A DNA stretch of 33,318 nt, from the NCBI GenBank assembly GCA_947311465.1, contig CAMZLN010000213.1:1-33318 (forward strand), read 5' to 3'. The first letter of the stretch is position 1. Each line of letters begins with the position of its first letter. The DNA comes from an uncultured Saprospiraceae bacterium. GTDB taxonomy: Bacteria > Bacteroidota > Bacteroidia > Chitinophagales > Saprospiraceae. Positions 19,896-28,802 of this stretch are shown here, piece after piece. The notes below the pieces were generated by a model. It was not told the origin of the DNA. It searched no databases and saw nothing but the letters and a program-made list of their open reading frames with translations. A program made the translations under genes and the position numbers.

Positions 19896-21779
19896 TTATC
19901 GTCCAATATATACCAACAAAACCGAAATATCCGAGGGAGAAACCCCACTAATTCTACTGGCCTGTCCAATTGATTTGGGTTTCAACGTTTCCAATTTTTC
20001 TCTTGCTTCCAAAGAAAGAGATTTTATTTGACTATAATCAAAATCATCCGACAAAATAACATCTTCCAAGCGATTCATTTTAGAAACCATTTCCTTTTCT
20101 TTATTTATATAACCAGCATATTTCAAATGAATTTCTGCTGAATTAATAATTTCAGAATCAAAATCATTTAAAAACTGATCAAATTCAGGAAGATTTTCTC
20201 GCAAACCATCAATTCCTAGATGTGGTCTTGCAAGTACTTTGATTAATTTTCCTTTTTGTTTTAAAGGAGCTGAATTGTTTTCTAATAAATATGGATTTAT
20301 ATCATCTGGTAATACGCTGTATTTTTCCAAATACGCTCCGATAGATTTTATCCCTATCAATTTCTTCTCAACTCTTGCCAATCTTTCATCCATATTCATC
20401 ACTCCCAATTTATGAGCAATTGGCGTCAATCGCAAATCAGCATTATCTTGGCGCAACAAAATTCTATGTTCTGCTCTGGAAGTAAACATCCGATAAGGCT
20501 CATCAGTTCCTTTATTAATAAGGTCATCAATCAATACACCGATATAAGCTTCCGATCGTTTTAATATCAATGGCTGCTCTTCTTTTATTTTAAAATGAGC
20601 ATTCATACCTGCAATCATTCCTTGACCTGCGGCTTCTTCATAACCCGTTGTACCATTAATCTGTCCTGCAAAAAATAAATTTTCTATCAATCTAGTTTCT
20701 AGTGACAAGGTCAATTGAGTAGGTTGAAAAAAATCATATTCAATAGCATATCCAGGACGGAACATTTTCGCATTTTCAAAACCAATAATTTTCCTTAATG
20801 CTTTAAATTGAACATCTTCTGGAAGCGATGAAGAGAATCCATTTACGTATATTTCATTTGTATTTCTTCCTTCTGGCTCTACAAATAACTGATGACGGTC
20901 TTTCTCCGAAAATCGTTCAATTTTATCTTCTATTGATGGACAATACCTCGGACCAATACCTTGAATTCTTCCAGCAAACATAGGAGAACGATCAAAACCA
21001 GTTTTTAAGGTATCATGAACATCAAGATTAGTATAAGCGATATGACACGGGATTTGTTTTTCTAATTTTGGAGTATCGGTAAAAGAAAATTTTCCAGGAT
21101 TTTCATCTCCAGGTTGAGTTTCCATTTTATCCCAATCCAAGGATCGACCATCTACTCTAGGAGGTGTTCCCGTTTTCATTCTCCCAGATTCAAAACCCAA
21201 TTCTAAAAGTTGTTCTGTAATACCAGTAGCTGCTCTAGCCCCTGCTCTTCCTCCACCGAATTGTTTTTCTCCAATATGGATAATTCCATTTAAGAAAGTA
21301 CCATTGGTAAGAATGACCGTTTTTGAAGGTATTTCTAAACCTAATGCTGTTCGAACTCCAACCACTCGTTTGTTTTTTACAACAATACCCGTTACCATTT
21401 CTTGCCAAAAATCAATATTGGAATGATTTTCAAGCATTTGTCGCCATTTTGCAGCAAAAGCCATTCGATCACTTTGAGCCCTAGGACTCCACATTGCTGG
21501 ACCTTTGGAAAGATTCAACATTCTAAATTGAATCATGGTATGATCAGTGACAATTCCAGAGTAGCCCCCCAATGCATCAATTTCTCTTACGATTTGACCT
21601 TTCGCAACCCCGCCCATAGCAGGATTACAAGACATTTGTGCAATTGTATCCATATTCATGGTAACTAAAAGCACCTTTGAACCTAAATTTGCCGCAGCCA
21701 CTGCAGCTTCACTACCTGCGTGACCAGCACCAACAACTATCACATCATATTCTGGAAACATATTCAATTTTTTATGCAA
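19896..21779 (-). CDS. mnmG: tRNA uridine-5-carboxymethylaminomethyl(34) synthesis enzyme MnmG (GidA)
   Basis: YDVIVVGAGHAGSEAAVAAANLG, CNPAMGGVAKGQIVREIDALGG, LTNGTFLNG, KTGTPPRVD, FAGQINGTTGYEEAAGQGMIAGMNA, FTSRAEHRILLRQDNADLRLT. True start may be the internal Met in MFPEYDV. Confidence 0.97.
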   Translation of the reverse strand: MHKKLNMFPEYDVIVVGAGHAGSEAAVAAANLGSKVLLVTMNMDTIAQMSCNPAMGGVAKGQIVREIDALGGYSGIVTDHTMIQFRMLNLSKGPAMWSPRAQSDRMAFAAKWRQMLENHSNIDFWQEMVTGIVVKNKRVVGVRTALGLEIPSKTVILTNGTFLNGIIHIGEKQFGGGRAGARAATGITEQLLELGFESGRMKTGTPPRVDGRSLDWDKMETQPGDENPGKFSFTDTPKLEKQIPCHIAYTNLDVHDTLKTGFDRSPMFAGRIQGIGPRYCPSIEDKIERFSEKDRHQLFVEPEGRNTNEIYVNGFSSSLPEDVQFKALRKIIGFENAKMFRPGYAIEYDFFQPTQLTLSLETRLIENLFFAGQINGTTGYEEAAGQGMIAGMNAHFKIKEEQPLILKRSEAYIGVLIDDLINKGTDEPYRMFTSRAEHRILLRQDNADLRLTPIAHKLGVMNMDERLARVEKKLIGIKSIGAYLEKYSVLPDDINPYLLENNSAPLKQKGKLIKVLARPHLGIDGLRENLPEFDQFLNDFDSEIINSAEIHLKYAGYINKEKEMVSKMNRLEDVILSDDFDYSQIKSLSLEAREKLETLKPKSIGQASRISGVSPSDISVLLVYIGR

Positions 21780-21837
21780 AATTACAAAAAAATAGAATAC
21801 GGTATTGATTTATTAATCATTAGGGAAAAACTTCTAA

Positions 21838-22881
21838 TTAATTAGGCATATTTTTAAGTTTATCAGAATCTAAGACTTTAATAATTCCTTTTTCTATACT
21901 AATAATATTTTCACTTTTAAAATCGGATAAAGTTCTAATCACACTTTCTTTTGCGGTACCAACTAGGTTTGCCAAATCGTCACGTAAAATAGAAAATTCC
22001 TTTTTTTCATTTTGACTACAAACGTAAACCAATGCATCTGCTACACGTTTTCTTATTGAATTGTAGGCAAGTTTCAATAATTGATTTTCTTTATCTACTA
22101 CATTATTTGATAAAATTTTAATAAATTGAGAAGCAAAGTCTTGATTTTTATACAATAAGTGGAAAAAATCTTCTTGACTAACAAAAGCAATTTCTGTTTC
22201 TTCTAAAGCAATTGTAGTTTCATCATACTTCTCCCCCTTTAACAATCCAAGATAACCAAAGAAGTCACCTTTTTTATAAATGTCCGTTATGTAATCTTTT
22301 CCCTCATCGTTGGTTAAAAAAGCTTTTACTCTTCCATGTAGAATATAGAATATTTTTCTTGGATACTGACCAACTTCATAAATTCTTTCCTTTTTAAAAT
22401 AAGTTTTATGTTCACTTTGTTCGGAGATATCTTTTAATTCAGAAAGACCTTTTGCTTCATTGACAAAAGTACGTAGACCTTCTAGGGTTCCATCAAATGC
22501 TTTGATTAATCTTTCCCTTTTCTTCAACCTAACTTCTATAGCATCCAGTAATTCGACATCACTAAAAGGCTTCATAATATAATCATCTGCACCAAGCAAC
22601 ATTCCTTTTCGAAAATCTTCACGTTCCGTTTTCGCTGTAAGAAAAATAAAAGGGATATCAGCAGTTTTAGGATTATGGCTTAAAATATGCAGCATTCCAT
22701 AACCATCCAAAACAGGCATCATTACATCACAAAGAATAAGATCAGGAATATGTTCAATGGCAAGTTGCGCCCCAATTTTTCCATTTTCTGCAGTCACAAT
22801 ATCATAGCCTGATAACTCTAATAATTCAGCAATATTTTCTTTTACTTCGACATTATCTTCTACAACTAATATTTTTTTCAT
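21838..22881 (-). CDS. Response regulator: CheY-like receiver fused to cNMP-binding/CRP-type winged HTH
   Basis: Receiver KKILVVEDN...DLILCDVMMPVLDGYG...FIFLTAKTE...GADDYIMKPF; then effector-domain-like FKKERIYEVGQYPRKIFYILHGRVKAFLTNDEGKDYITDIYKKGDFFGYLGLL and HTH ILRDDLANLVGTAKESVIRTLSDFKSENII. Confidence 0.92.
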   Translation of the reverse strand: MKKILVVEDNVEVKENIAELLELSGYDIVTAENGKIGAQLAIEHIPDLILCDVMMPVLDGYGMLHILSHNPKTADIPFIFLTAKTEREDFRKGMLLGADDYIMKPFSDVELLDAIEVRLKKRERLIKAFDGTLEGLRTFVNEAKGLSELKDISEQSEHKTYFKKERIYEVGQYPRKIFYILHGRVKAFLTNDEGKDYITDIYKKGDFFGYLGLLKGEKYDETTIALEETEIAFVSQEDFFHLLYKNQDFASQFIKILSNNVVDKENQLLKLAYNSIRKRVADALVYVCSQNEKKEFSILRDDLANLVGTAKESVIRTLSDFKSENIISIEKGIIKVLDSDKLKNMPN

Positions 22882-24194
22882 AATTTTTGATTAATTTTTA
22901 CTTCCCAATATTCTTTTTTAGAATTAAACTTTACAGGAATTCTTATACAAAAAGTACTACCGACTTGATATTCACTTTTAAAAGTAACCTTTCCCCCCAT
23001 ACGTTCAATATAGTTCTGCACTATCGACAACCCCAATCCTGTCCCTTTAATGTTTTGGACGTTTTTTGCTCTAAAAAACCGTGTAAACAAATAAATTTGA
23101 TCTTCATCAGGAATACCAATTCCTTCGTCTTTTATTTCAATTACAAATTCATCCCCAGATATCCAGCTATTGAAATAAATAGTTTGATTTTCCTTTGAAT
23201 ATTTTACCGCATTAGAGATTAGATTAAAAATACCGTGACTTAACATCCCTTCGTCAAAAAACAATGGAATTTTTTTTTGACGATGGCTCTGAATAATCCT
23301 TTGCCCAGACTTTAGCAAAACATTTGCTTCCTTTTCAATTTTTTTTACAAACTCATCCCAACAAAACAACACTTCTTTCATATCAAGTTGACCATCTTCT
23401 GCTTTACTATAAAAAAGAAAATCTTCCAATATACCAGTCAAAGTATTTATAGCTTGTTTTATTCTTGCCAGATGTCTATCTCTTTTTGGTTGCTCATCTG
23501 TGGTAATATACCTTCCCAATAAGCCTACCGAAGAAAGAATAACACTCAAAGGTGTTCTAAATTCGTGAGAAGCCATAGAAACAAATCGTGATTTCAAATC
23601 ATTTAATTCTCGTTCTTTAGTAAGAGCGAGTTTTATTTCAGACTCGCGTATTTTCAATTTATTTTCAAAATGCTTTCTTTCTGCAATTTCAGTTTTTAAT
23701 CTATTATTGGTTTCAAGAAGTTTATTGATAGCCCGAGACAATTCATCCGTTCTATCCTTTACTAAATTTTCTAATGTAGCATTAGAAGCTTTTAAATCTG
23801 ATTGAATATTCTTAATTTCGGTTAAATCGTAAATAATTCCTGTGAAATAGATTTCATCACCTAATGTAAATTCACTAACAGAAAGTCTTATTGGAAAAAC
23901 GCTACCATCTTTTTTTTGCCCGACAGCCTCTCTACCGATTCCTACAATTCGTTTCTTGCCATGTTTGTGATAATTTTCAAGGTATGAATCATGCTCCGTC
24001 TTAAACGGAGCAGGCATAAGTGTTGAAATATTCTTACCAATCAACTCTTTAGGTGTATAGCCAAATGTATTTAAAACTGCCTTGTTAATACTTACAATTA
24101 TTCCTCTTTGATTAATAGTAATAATAACGTCTATTGCAGCTTCAATAACTGCCTTTAATTTTTGTTCACCTGCTTGTTCAAATTTCGTTGGCAT
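22878..24194 (-). CDS. PAS-domain sensor histidine kinase (FixL-like PAS)
   Basis: PAS (AAIDVIITINQRGIIVSINKAVLNTFGYTPKELIGKNIS...IVGIGREAVGQKKDGSVFPIRLSVSEF), H-box ASHEFRTPLSVI, N/G boxes NLISNAVKYS, DEGIGIPDE, GTGLGLSIV. ATGA overlap with the downstream regulator gene. Confidence 0.94.
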   Translation of the reverse strand: MPTKFEQAGEQKLKAVIEAAIDVIITINQRGIIVSINKAVLNTFGYTPKELIGKNISTLMPAPFKTEHDSYLENYHKHGKKRIVGIGREAVGQKKDGSVFPIRLSVSEFTLGDEIYFTGIIYDLTEIKNIQSDLKASNATLENLVKDRTDELSRAINKLLETNNRLKTEIAERKHFENKLKIRESEIKLALTKERELNDLKSRFVSMASHEFRTPLSVILSSVGLLGRYITTDEQPKRDRHLARIKQAINTLTGILEDFLFYSKAEDGQLDMKEVLFCWDEFVKKIEKEANVLLKSGQRIIQSHRQKKIPLFFDEGMLSHGIFNLISNAVKYSKENQTIYFNSWISGDEFVIEIKDEGIGIPDEDQIYLFTRFFRAKNVQNIKGTGLGLSIVQNYIERMGGKVTFKSEYQVGSTFCIRIPVKFNSKKEYWEVKINQKL

Positions 24195-24328
24195 GGGTTA
24201 TTATTTAACTATTCGTCATGATTTGATAATGGATTTAACTATAATTCTTTGGGTAACTCACATTTTAATTTTGTAAATTTTCGTTTAGACGTGAGATACA
24301 AAAAAACGTCTATTAAATAGGAAAAATA

Positions 24329-24342
24329 GTGACAAAAGTCAT
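24329..24342 (+). promoter_or_regulatory. Candidate CRP/FNR-family binding site (GTGACAAAAGTCAT)
   Basis: Palindromic TGAC-AAAA-GTCA in the divergent kinase/CBS intergenic region; closely matches the site at 28526-28539. Confidence 0.5.
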
Positions 24343-24489
24343 TATTTCTAATGAACAATATCATTCAATCTATTTTATAGAATGTTGACCTTGCATATAT
24401 TAAGGAACGATGATTAAATAAATCTTTAGATTTTTTACAGTTCCTAAAATTGAATTTCAATAAATTATTTTAACAAAATCGACATAATT

Positions 24490-24906
24490 ATGAATTTATT
24501 ATCACCAGTTTCAGAATTAATGACTAAGAATTTGATAACTGTAAATTCAAATGATTCTCTCTTTACTGTAAAAGAAAAATTTGATGCAGGACAATTTCAT
24601 CATTTACCAGTTGTAAATGGTAAACTTTTATTAGGAATAATTAGCAAATCAGATCTTTTATATTTTTTAGAAGGAATGAAAGAAAAGGACGCAAACGATG
24701 CTATTCTTAATGATTTAGTTGCCGAAAAAATTATGACAAAAGGATTGGCTAAAGTTGAAAGTACGGATAGAATTAATGTAGCCTTAGAAGTATTTAAAGT
24801 AAATCTTTTCCATGCGATTCCTGTAGTAGACAATAATGAATTGGTAGGAATATTGACAACCTATGATATCATAAAAGCTTTAGCGGATGGCAATTTAACC
24901 CAATAA
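24490..24906 (+). CDS. Tandem CBS domain protein
   Basis: Two CBS repeats: PVSELMTKNLITVNSNDSLFTVKEKFDAGQFHHLPVVNGKLLLGIISKSDLL and VAEKIMTKGLAKVESTDRINVALEVFKVNLFHAIPVVDNNELVGILTTYDIIKAL. Confidence 0.92.
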   Translation: MNLLSPVSELMTKNLITVNSNDSLFTVKEKFDAGQFHHLPVVNGKLLLGIISKSDLLYFLEGMKEKDANDAILNDLVAEKIMTKGLAKVESTDRINVALEVFKVNLFHAIPVVDNNELVGILTTYDIIKALADGNLTQ

Positions 24907-24913
24907 ACCATAG

Positions 24914-25936
24914 ATGAACCAAATCACATTGATTGGAATAAAAAACGATCAATATACTTATTTTAAAAACGAATTATCTAAAGCATTGACTCTTATGGAT
25001 GAGCCATATCATCTTACAGAAGTCAATGCCTTGGATGCTATTGTAGAATCAGAACTAGAATCAATTCCAGCTTTGTTTATTAATGGTAAATTGGTTTTTG
25101 TGGTGAATGGATACGTGCCCGATGTTAATGAAATTTTACAAAGTTTAAAAAAATTTGTTGCTCCTATTACAGCATTAAATAGCATACTTATACCTATAGA
25201 CTTTTCTGAGATTTCAAAAAATGCATTTATATACGGTCAAAATATGGCGCACCATTATGGACAAGCCATACATGTAATTCATGTCACTCCATCACTCAGT
25301 ACAAAACTAGGATTTGCTGATCCAATTGGTATAAAAACCAAGAATCTTCGAAAAACCGTGGAACAGAATATAATCTCAAATAATTTGAAAATTTCAACAG
25401 ATATAGTCAAAGGAAATGTTGTCAATGGTATTATAAATAGTGCACAAAAGCGTGATACAGATTTTATTGTAATGGGTACAACAGGTAAAACAAATAATAC
25501 ATTTTTAGGAAGTATTTCAAGAAAAATTAGCTTAAACAAAAAATATCCGACTTTTTTAATTCCAGAAAACTATTTATTTACTCCTTTTTCAAAAATTGTC
25601 TTTGCAGGACATTTGAATACTCAAAATCAAAAATTAGCAGAAAAGCTATCAGAATCCAAACTGTTTTCGCAAGCGATGATTAATATTGTTGAGATAAAAG
25701 TACAACAGGATGTGAAGTTTAAAGAAATATCCAATAAAAAGACAAAAAATTATTCTAAAATCTTAATTCAAGACAACGATGTTGTTTCTGGACTTACTAC
25801 TTTTATTAAAAAGATTGATGCTGATTTATTAATTATGTATAAACCAAGTAAGCCTTTTTGGCAAAATATTTTCCATAAGAGTACCACAAAAAAAATTCAC
25901 AATGAAATCAAAATTCCTCTATTATTATTACATTAG
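24914..25936 (+). CDS. Universal stress (UspA-like) protein with N-terminal degenerate thioredoxin-like domain
   Basis: UspA region: ILIPIDFSEISKNAFIYGQNMAHHYGQAIHVIHVTP...DFIVMGTTGKTNNTFLGSISRKI. N-terminal ~85 aa ends in SIPALFINGKLVFVVNGYVPDVNEILQSL, resembling the cis-Pro half of a Trx fold. Confidence 0.75.
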   Translation: MNQITLIGIKNDQYTYFKNELSKALTLMDEPYHLTEVNALDAIVESELESIPALFINGKLVFVVNGYVPDVNEILQSLKKFVAPITALNSILIPIDFSEISKNAFIYGQNMAHHYGQAIHVIHVTPSLSTKLGFADPIGIKTKNLRKTVEQNIISNNLKISTDIVKGNVVNGIINSAQKRDTDFIVMGTTGKTNNTFLGSISRKISLNKKYPTFLIPENYLFTPFSKIVFAGHLNTQNQKLAEKLSESKLFSQAMINIVEIKVQQDVKFKEISNKKTKNYSKILIQDNDVVSGLTTFIKKIDADLLIMYKPSKPFWQNIFHKSTTKKIHNEIKIPLLLLH

Positions 25937-25995
25937 TTAAAACAATATGATTATTATGGTGTTTTGCGAGTATTTTAAATTGGGAAGAATAGACA

Positions 25996-28380
25996 ATGAG
26001 TGAAATTTTAAATTCGAACAATAATACACAAAACACAGACGTCAAGTGTTTTCATTGCGGGACTCCTTGCAATGAAATTGATATTGTTGTTGAAGAAAAG
26101 CATTTTTGCTGCAACGGCTGTCAATTAGTATATGAAATTCTCAATCAAAATGATTTATGCAACTATTACGATTTAGAATCAAATCCAGGATATTCTTTAA
26201 AAGGAAAAAGAAAAAATCAATATGCTTATCTTGATAATGAAAATATAAAAGACCAATTAATTGATTTTGAAAATGATGATATAATAAAAATCAGTTTCCC
26301 ATTACCTTCCATTCATTGTTCGTCATGTATTTGGTTATTAGAAAATCTTTATAAGTTGAACACAGGAATTCAACAATCAAGAATCAATTTTACAAAAAAA
26401 GAAGGCTACTTTATCCTTGACAAAAAGACAATATCCCTTAGAGAATTAGTTGAGATTCTTGATTCCATCGGATATCCGCCTGCAATAAATTTTGGGTCAC
26501 TAGATGAAAAAGAGCAACCACAAAAACTCAGTAAAACATTCTCATATCAAATAGCTATTGCAGGATTTGCATTTGGAAATATAATGATGCTTAGTTTTCC
26601 TGAATACCTAGGTTTAGAAAAAGGAAATTTTAAACAAATTTTCAGTTATATCATGGTTGTTTTGTCTTTGCCCGTAATTTTTTATAGTGCCAAGGACTAT
26701 TTTCTTTCCGCATGGACTGGAATTAAAGAAAAATATCTCAATATTGACTTTCCAATTTCTTTAGGAATAATCACTCTTTTTCTACGTAGCTTATTTGAAA
26801 TTTTCTTTTTGCAAGAAGCGGGTTATTTGGATAGTTTAGCGGGTTTAGTATTTTTCCTTTTAATAGGAAAATGGTTTCAACAAAAAACATATCATCAACT
26901 TTCATTTGATAGAGATTATAAATCATACTTCCCAATAGCAACCAATGTAATTCGTGATGAAAAAGAAATCCCAACCCCGTTAAATAAGTTGGTCGTAGGC
27001 AATCTGATTATTGTAAAACATCAAGAATTAATACCTGCTGATGGTATTTTAACCAAAGGGAAAGCTTTAGTAGATTATAGTTTTGTTACGGGAGAAGCTG
27101 ATCCTATTGAAAAGAACATTGGAGACAAAATTTTTGCAGGCGGACGTCAATTAGGTAAAAATATAGAGTTGACCGTCAATAAAAATGTAACCAATAGTTA
27201 TTTGACTCAGTTATGGAACAATGATTCTTTTAAAGATTCTGATTCCCAATTATCCAAATTCGCAGATAAGGTGGGGCGAATATTTACTGGATTTATTCTA
27301 TCTGTAGCAATATTATCTCTCTTTTATTGGGTGCCTAAAGATTTAAGTATAGCCATAAATGTATTCACATCTGTATTAATTATTGCATGTCCATGTGCTG
27401 TAGCTTTAACTATACCTTTTACTTATGGTAATATTGTTCGCCTTTTTGGATTAAATCAGTTTTACTTAAAAAACACGAATGTTATAGAAGATATGCAAGA
27501 AATTGATCATATTATTTTTGATAAAACAGGTACGATTACAGACACTTCAAATACTCAAATTTCCTTCAATGGAAAAATGACCAAAATACAAAAAAACATG
27601 GTTTTATCTATTACAAATCAATCTACACATCCAAAAAGTAGAGAGATTAGTCTATATTTAAATGAATTTGAGATCTTAGAAATTGATAAAGTAGAAGAAA
27701 TAGTAGGACTTGGAATCACTGGCAAAATTGGTAATCATAATATAAAAATTGGCTCGGCAAAATTTTTAGATCAGCGTCACAGCGATAATAAAGGAGTCTT
27801 TGTCGCTATCAATGATGAAATTTTAGGCGTATTTACTTTTCAACATCAATATAGAAAAGATTTTATCACTATAGTTGAACAGCTCAAGAAAAAATATACA
27901 CTTTCTATTTTATCAGGAGATAACGATAGTGAAAAGCAATATTTAGAACAATATTTTGATCATCTACTGTTTAATCAAAGTCCACAAGATAAATTAGATT
28001 ATGTTCAAAATTTACAAGAAAATGGCAAAAAAGTAATGATGATTGGAGATGGTTTAAATGATGCTGGTGCACTTCAAAAAAGTGACGCGGGAATTGTCAT
28101 AACTGAAAATATTAATAATTTCACTCCCGCCTGTAAAGGAATTATTTCTGCAAATAAATTTGGTAAAATTCCTGATTATCTCACTTTTTCAAATAAAAGT
28201 GTAAATTTAATCATTGCTGCCTATATACTGGCTGCCATATACAATATAATAGGATTGAGTTTTGCTGTCCAAGGTTTGCTTTCTCCTGTGGTCGCTGCGA
28301 TTTTAATGCCCTTGAGTTCAATTACTATTGCTGCATTTGGCGTTTTTTCAAGTAATATTGTAGGAAAAAGATATCTATAG
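25996..28380 (+). CDS. ccoI: Copper-translocating P-type ATPase for cbb3 oxidase assembly (CcoI/FixI)
   Basis: N-terminal CFHCGTPC...HFCCNGCQLVYEIL, HMA-like IHCSSCIWLLENL, membrane CPC (IIACPCAVALTIPF), DKTGT, MMIGDGLNDAGAL; adjacent to ccoS/ccoNO. Confidence 0.95.
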   Translation: MSEILNSNNNTQNTDVKCFHCGTPCNEIDIVVEEKHFCCNGCQLVYEILNQNDLCNYYDLESNPGYSLKGKRKNQYAYLDNENIKDQLIDFENDDIIKISFPLPSIHCSSCIWLLENLYKLNTGIQQSRINFTKKEGYFILDKKTISLRELVEILDSIGYPPAINFGSLDEKEQPQKLSKTFSYQIAIAGFAFGNIMMLSFPEYLGLEKGNFKQIFSYIMVVLSLPVIFYSAKDYFLSAWTGIKEKYLNIDFPISLGIITLFLRSLFEIFFLQEAGYLDSLAGLVFFLLIGKWFQQKTYHQLSFDRDYKSYFPIATNVIRDEKEIPTPLNKLVVGNLIIVKHQELIPADGILTKGKALVDYSFVTGEADPIEKNIGDKIFAGGRQLGKNIELTVNKNVTNSYLTQLWNNDSFKDSDSQLSKFADKVGRIFTGFILSVAILSLFYWVPKDLSIAINVFTSVLIIACPCAVALTIPFTYGNIVRLFGLNQFYLKNTNVIEDMQEIDHIIFDKTGTITDTSNTQISFNGKMTKIQKNMVLSITNQSTHPKSREISLYLNEFEILEIDKVEEIVGLGITGKIGNHNIKIGSAKFLDQRHSDNKGVFVAINDEILGVFTFQHQYRKDFITIVEQLKKKYTLSILSGDNDSEKQYLEQYFDHLLFNQSPQDKLDYVQNLQENGKKVMMIGDGLNDAGALQKSDAGIVITENINNFTPACKGIISANKFGKIPDYLTFSNKSVNLIIAAYILAAIYNIIGLSFAVQGLLSPVVAAILMPLSSITIAAFGVFSSNIVGKRYL

Positions 28381-28525
28381 AAACCAGACAGAACCTTTAT
28401 TATACGATAATTGGTGATAATATATCTGAAATATAAATTAGTTTCTTTTTTTTTATCGAACATATTTTTGCTAATTCCGTATTAATCGACTTAGGGATAT
28501 TTTACAGAAGTAAATATGTCGATAT

Positions 28526-28539
28526 GTGACAAAAATCAT
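28526..28539 (+). promoter_or_regulatory. Candidate CRP/FNR-family binding site (GTGACAAAAATCAT) upstream of ccoS
   Basis: 13/14 identity to the site at 24329-24342; center 22 bp upstream of the site at 28548-28561. Confidence 0.5.
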
Positions 28540-28547
28540 TTTTTTTT

Positions 28548-28561
28548 TTGATGAGAATCAC
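28548..28561 (+). promoter_or_regulatory. Candidate FNR-like box (TTGATGAGAATCAC) upstream of ccoS
   Basis: Matches TTGAT-N4-ATCAA at 9 of 10 positions; about 42 bp upstream of the inferred transcription start. Confidence 0.55.
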
Positions 28562-28564
28562 TAA

Positions 28565-28591
28565 TTGAAGTTAATGATTTTCCTACTTTTG
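28565..28591 (+). promoter_or_regulatory. Candidate Bacteroidetes-type promoter for ccoS-ccoNO (TTG ... TACTTTTG)
   Basis: TACTTTTG (28584-28591) fits the TAnnTTTG -7 element, with TTG (28565-28567) upstream at plausible -33 spacing; 20 bp before the ccoS ATG. Confidence 0.5.
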
Positions 28592-28610
28592 TGTATTGAA
28601 ATAATTATTT

Positions 28611-28781
28611 ATGAAAATAATATTCGGATTAATTGCAATAAGTTTTGTAATTGCTATAGGTTTTTTGATTTCTTTTTTTTGGGCGGTTAAATCAGGTCAA
28701 TATGACGATGATTATACACCATCCGTCCGAATGCTATTTGACGATGAATTAATAAATAATAAAAATAATAAAACAGAATAA
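28611..28781 (+). CDS. ccoS: cbb3-type cytochrome oxidase assembly protein CcoS
   Basis: MKIIFGLIAISFVIAIGFLISFFWAVKSGQYDDDYTPSVRMLFDDELINNKNNKTE*: TM followed by the AVKSGQYDD...P..RML.DD CcoS signature. Missed by ORF track (56 aa). Confidence 0.9.
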   Translation: MKIIFGLIAISFVIAIGFLISFFWAVKSGQYDDDYTPSVRMLFDDELINNKNNKTE

Positions 28782-28802
28782 TTAACTAAAACAATTACTG
28801 AA

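Noticed and set aside
22887-23198. Plus-strand 103-aa ORF
   Set aside because: Antisense to the histidine kinase ATPase domain.
28221-28463. Minus-strand 80-aa ORF
   Set aside because: Mostly antisense to the ccoI C-terminus; no independent support.
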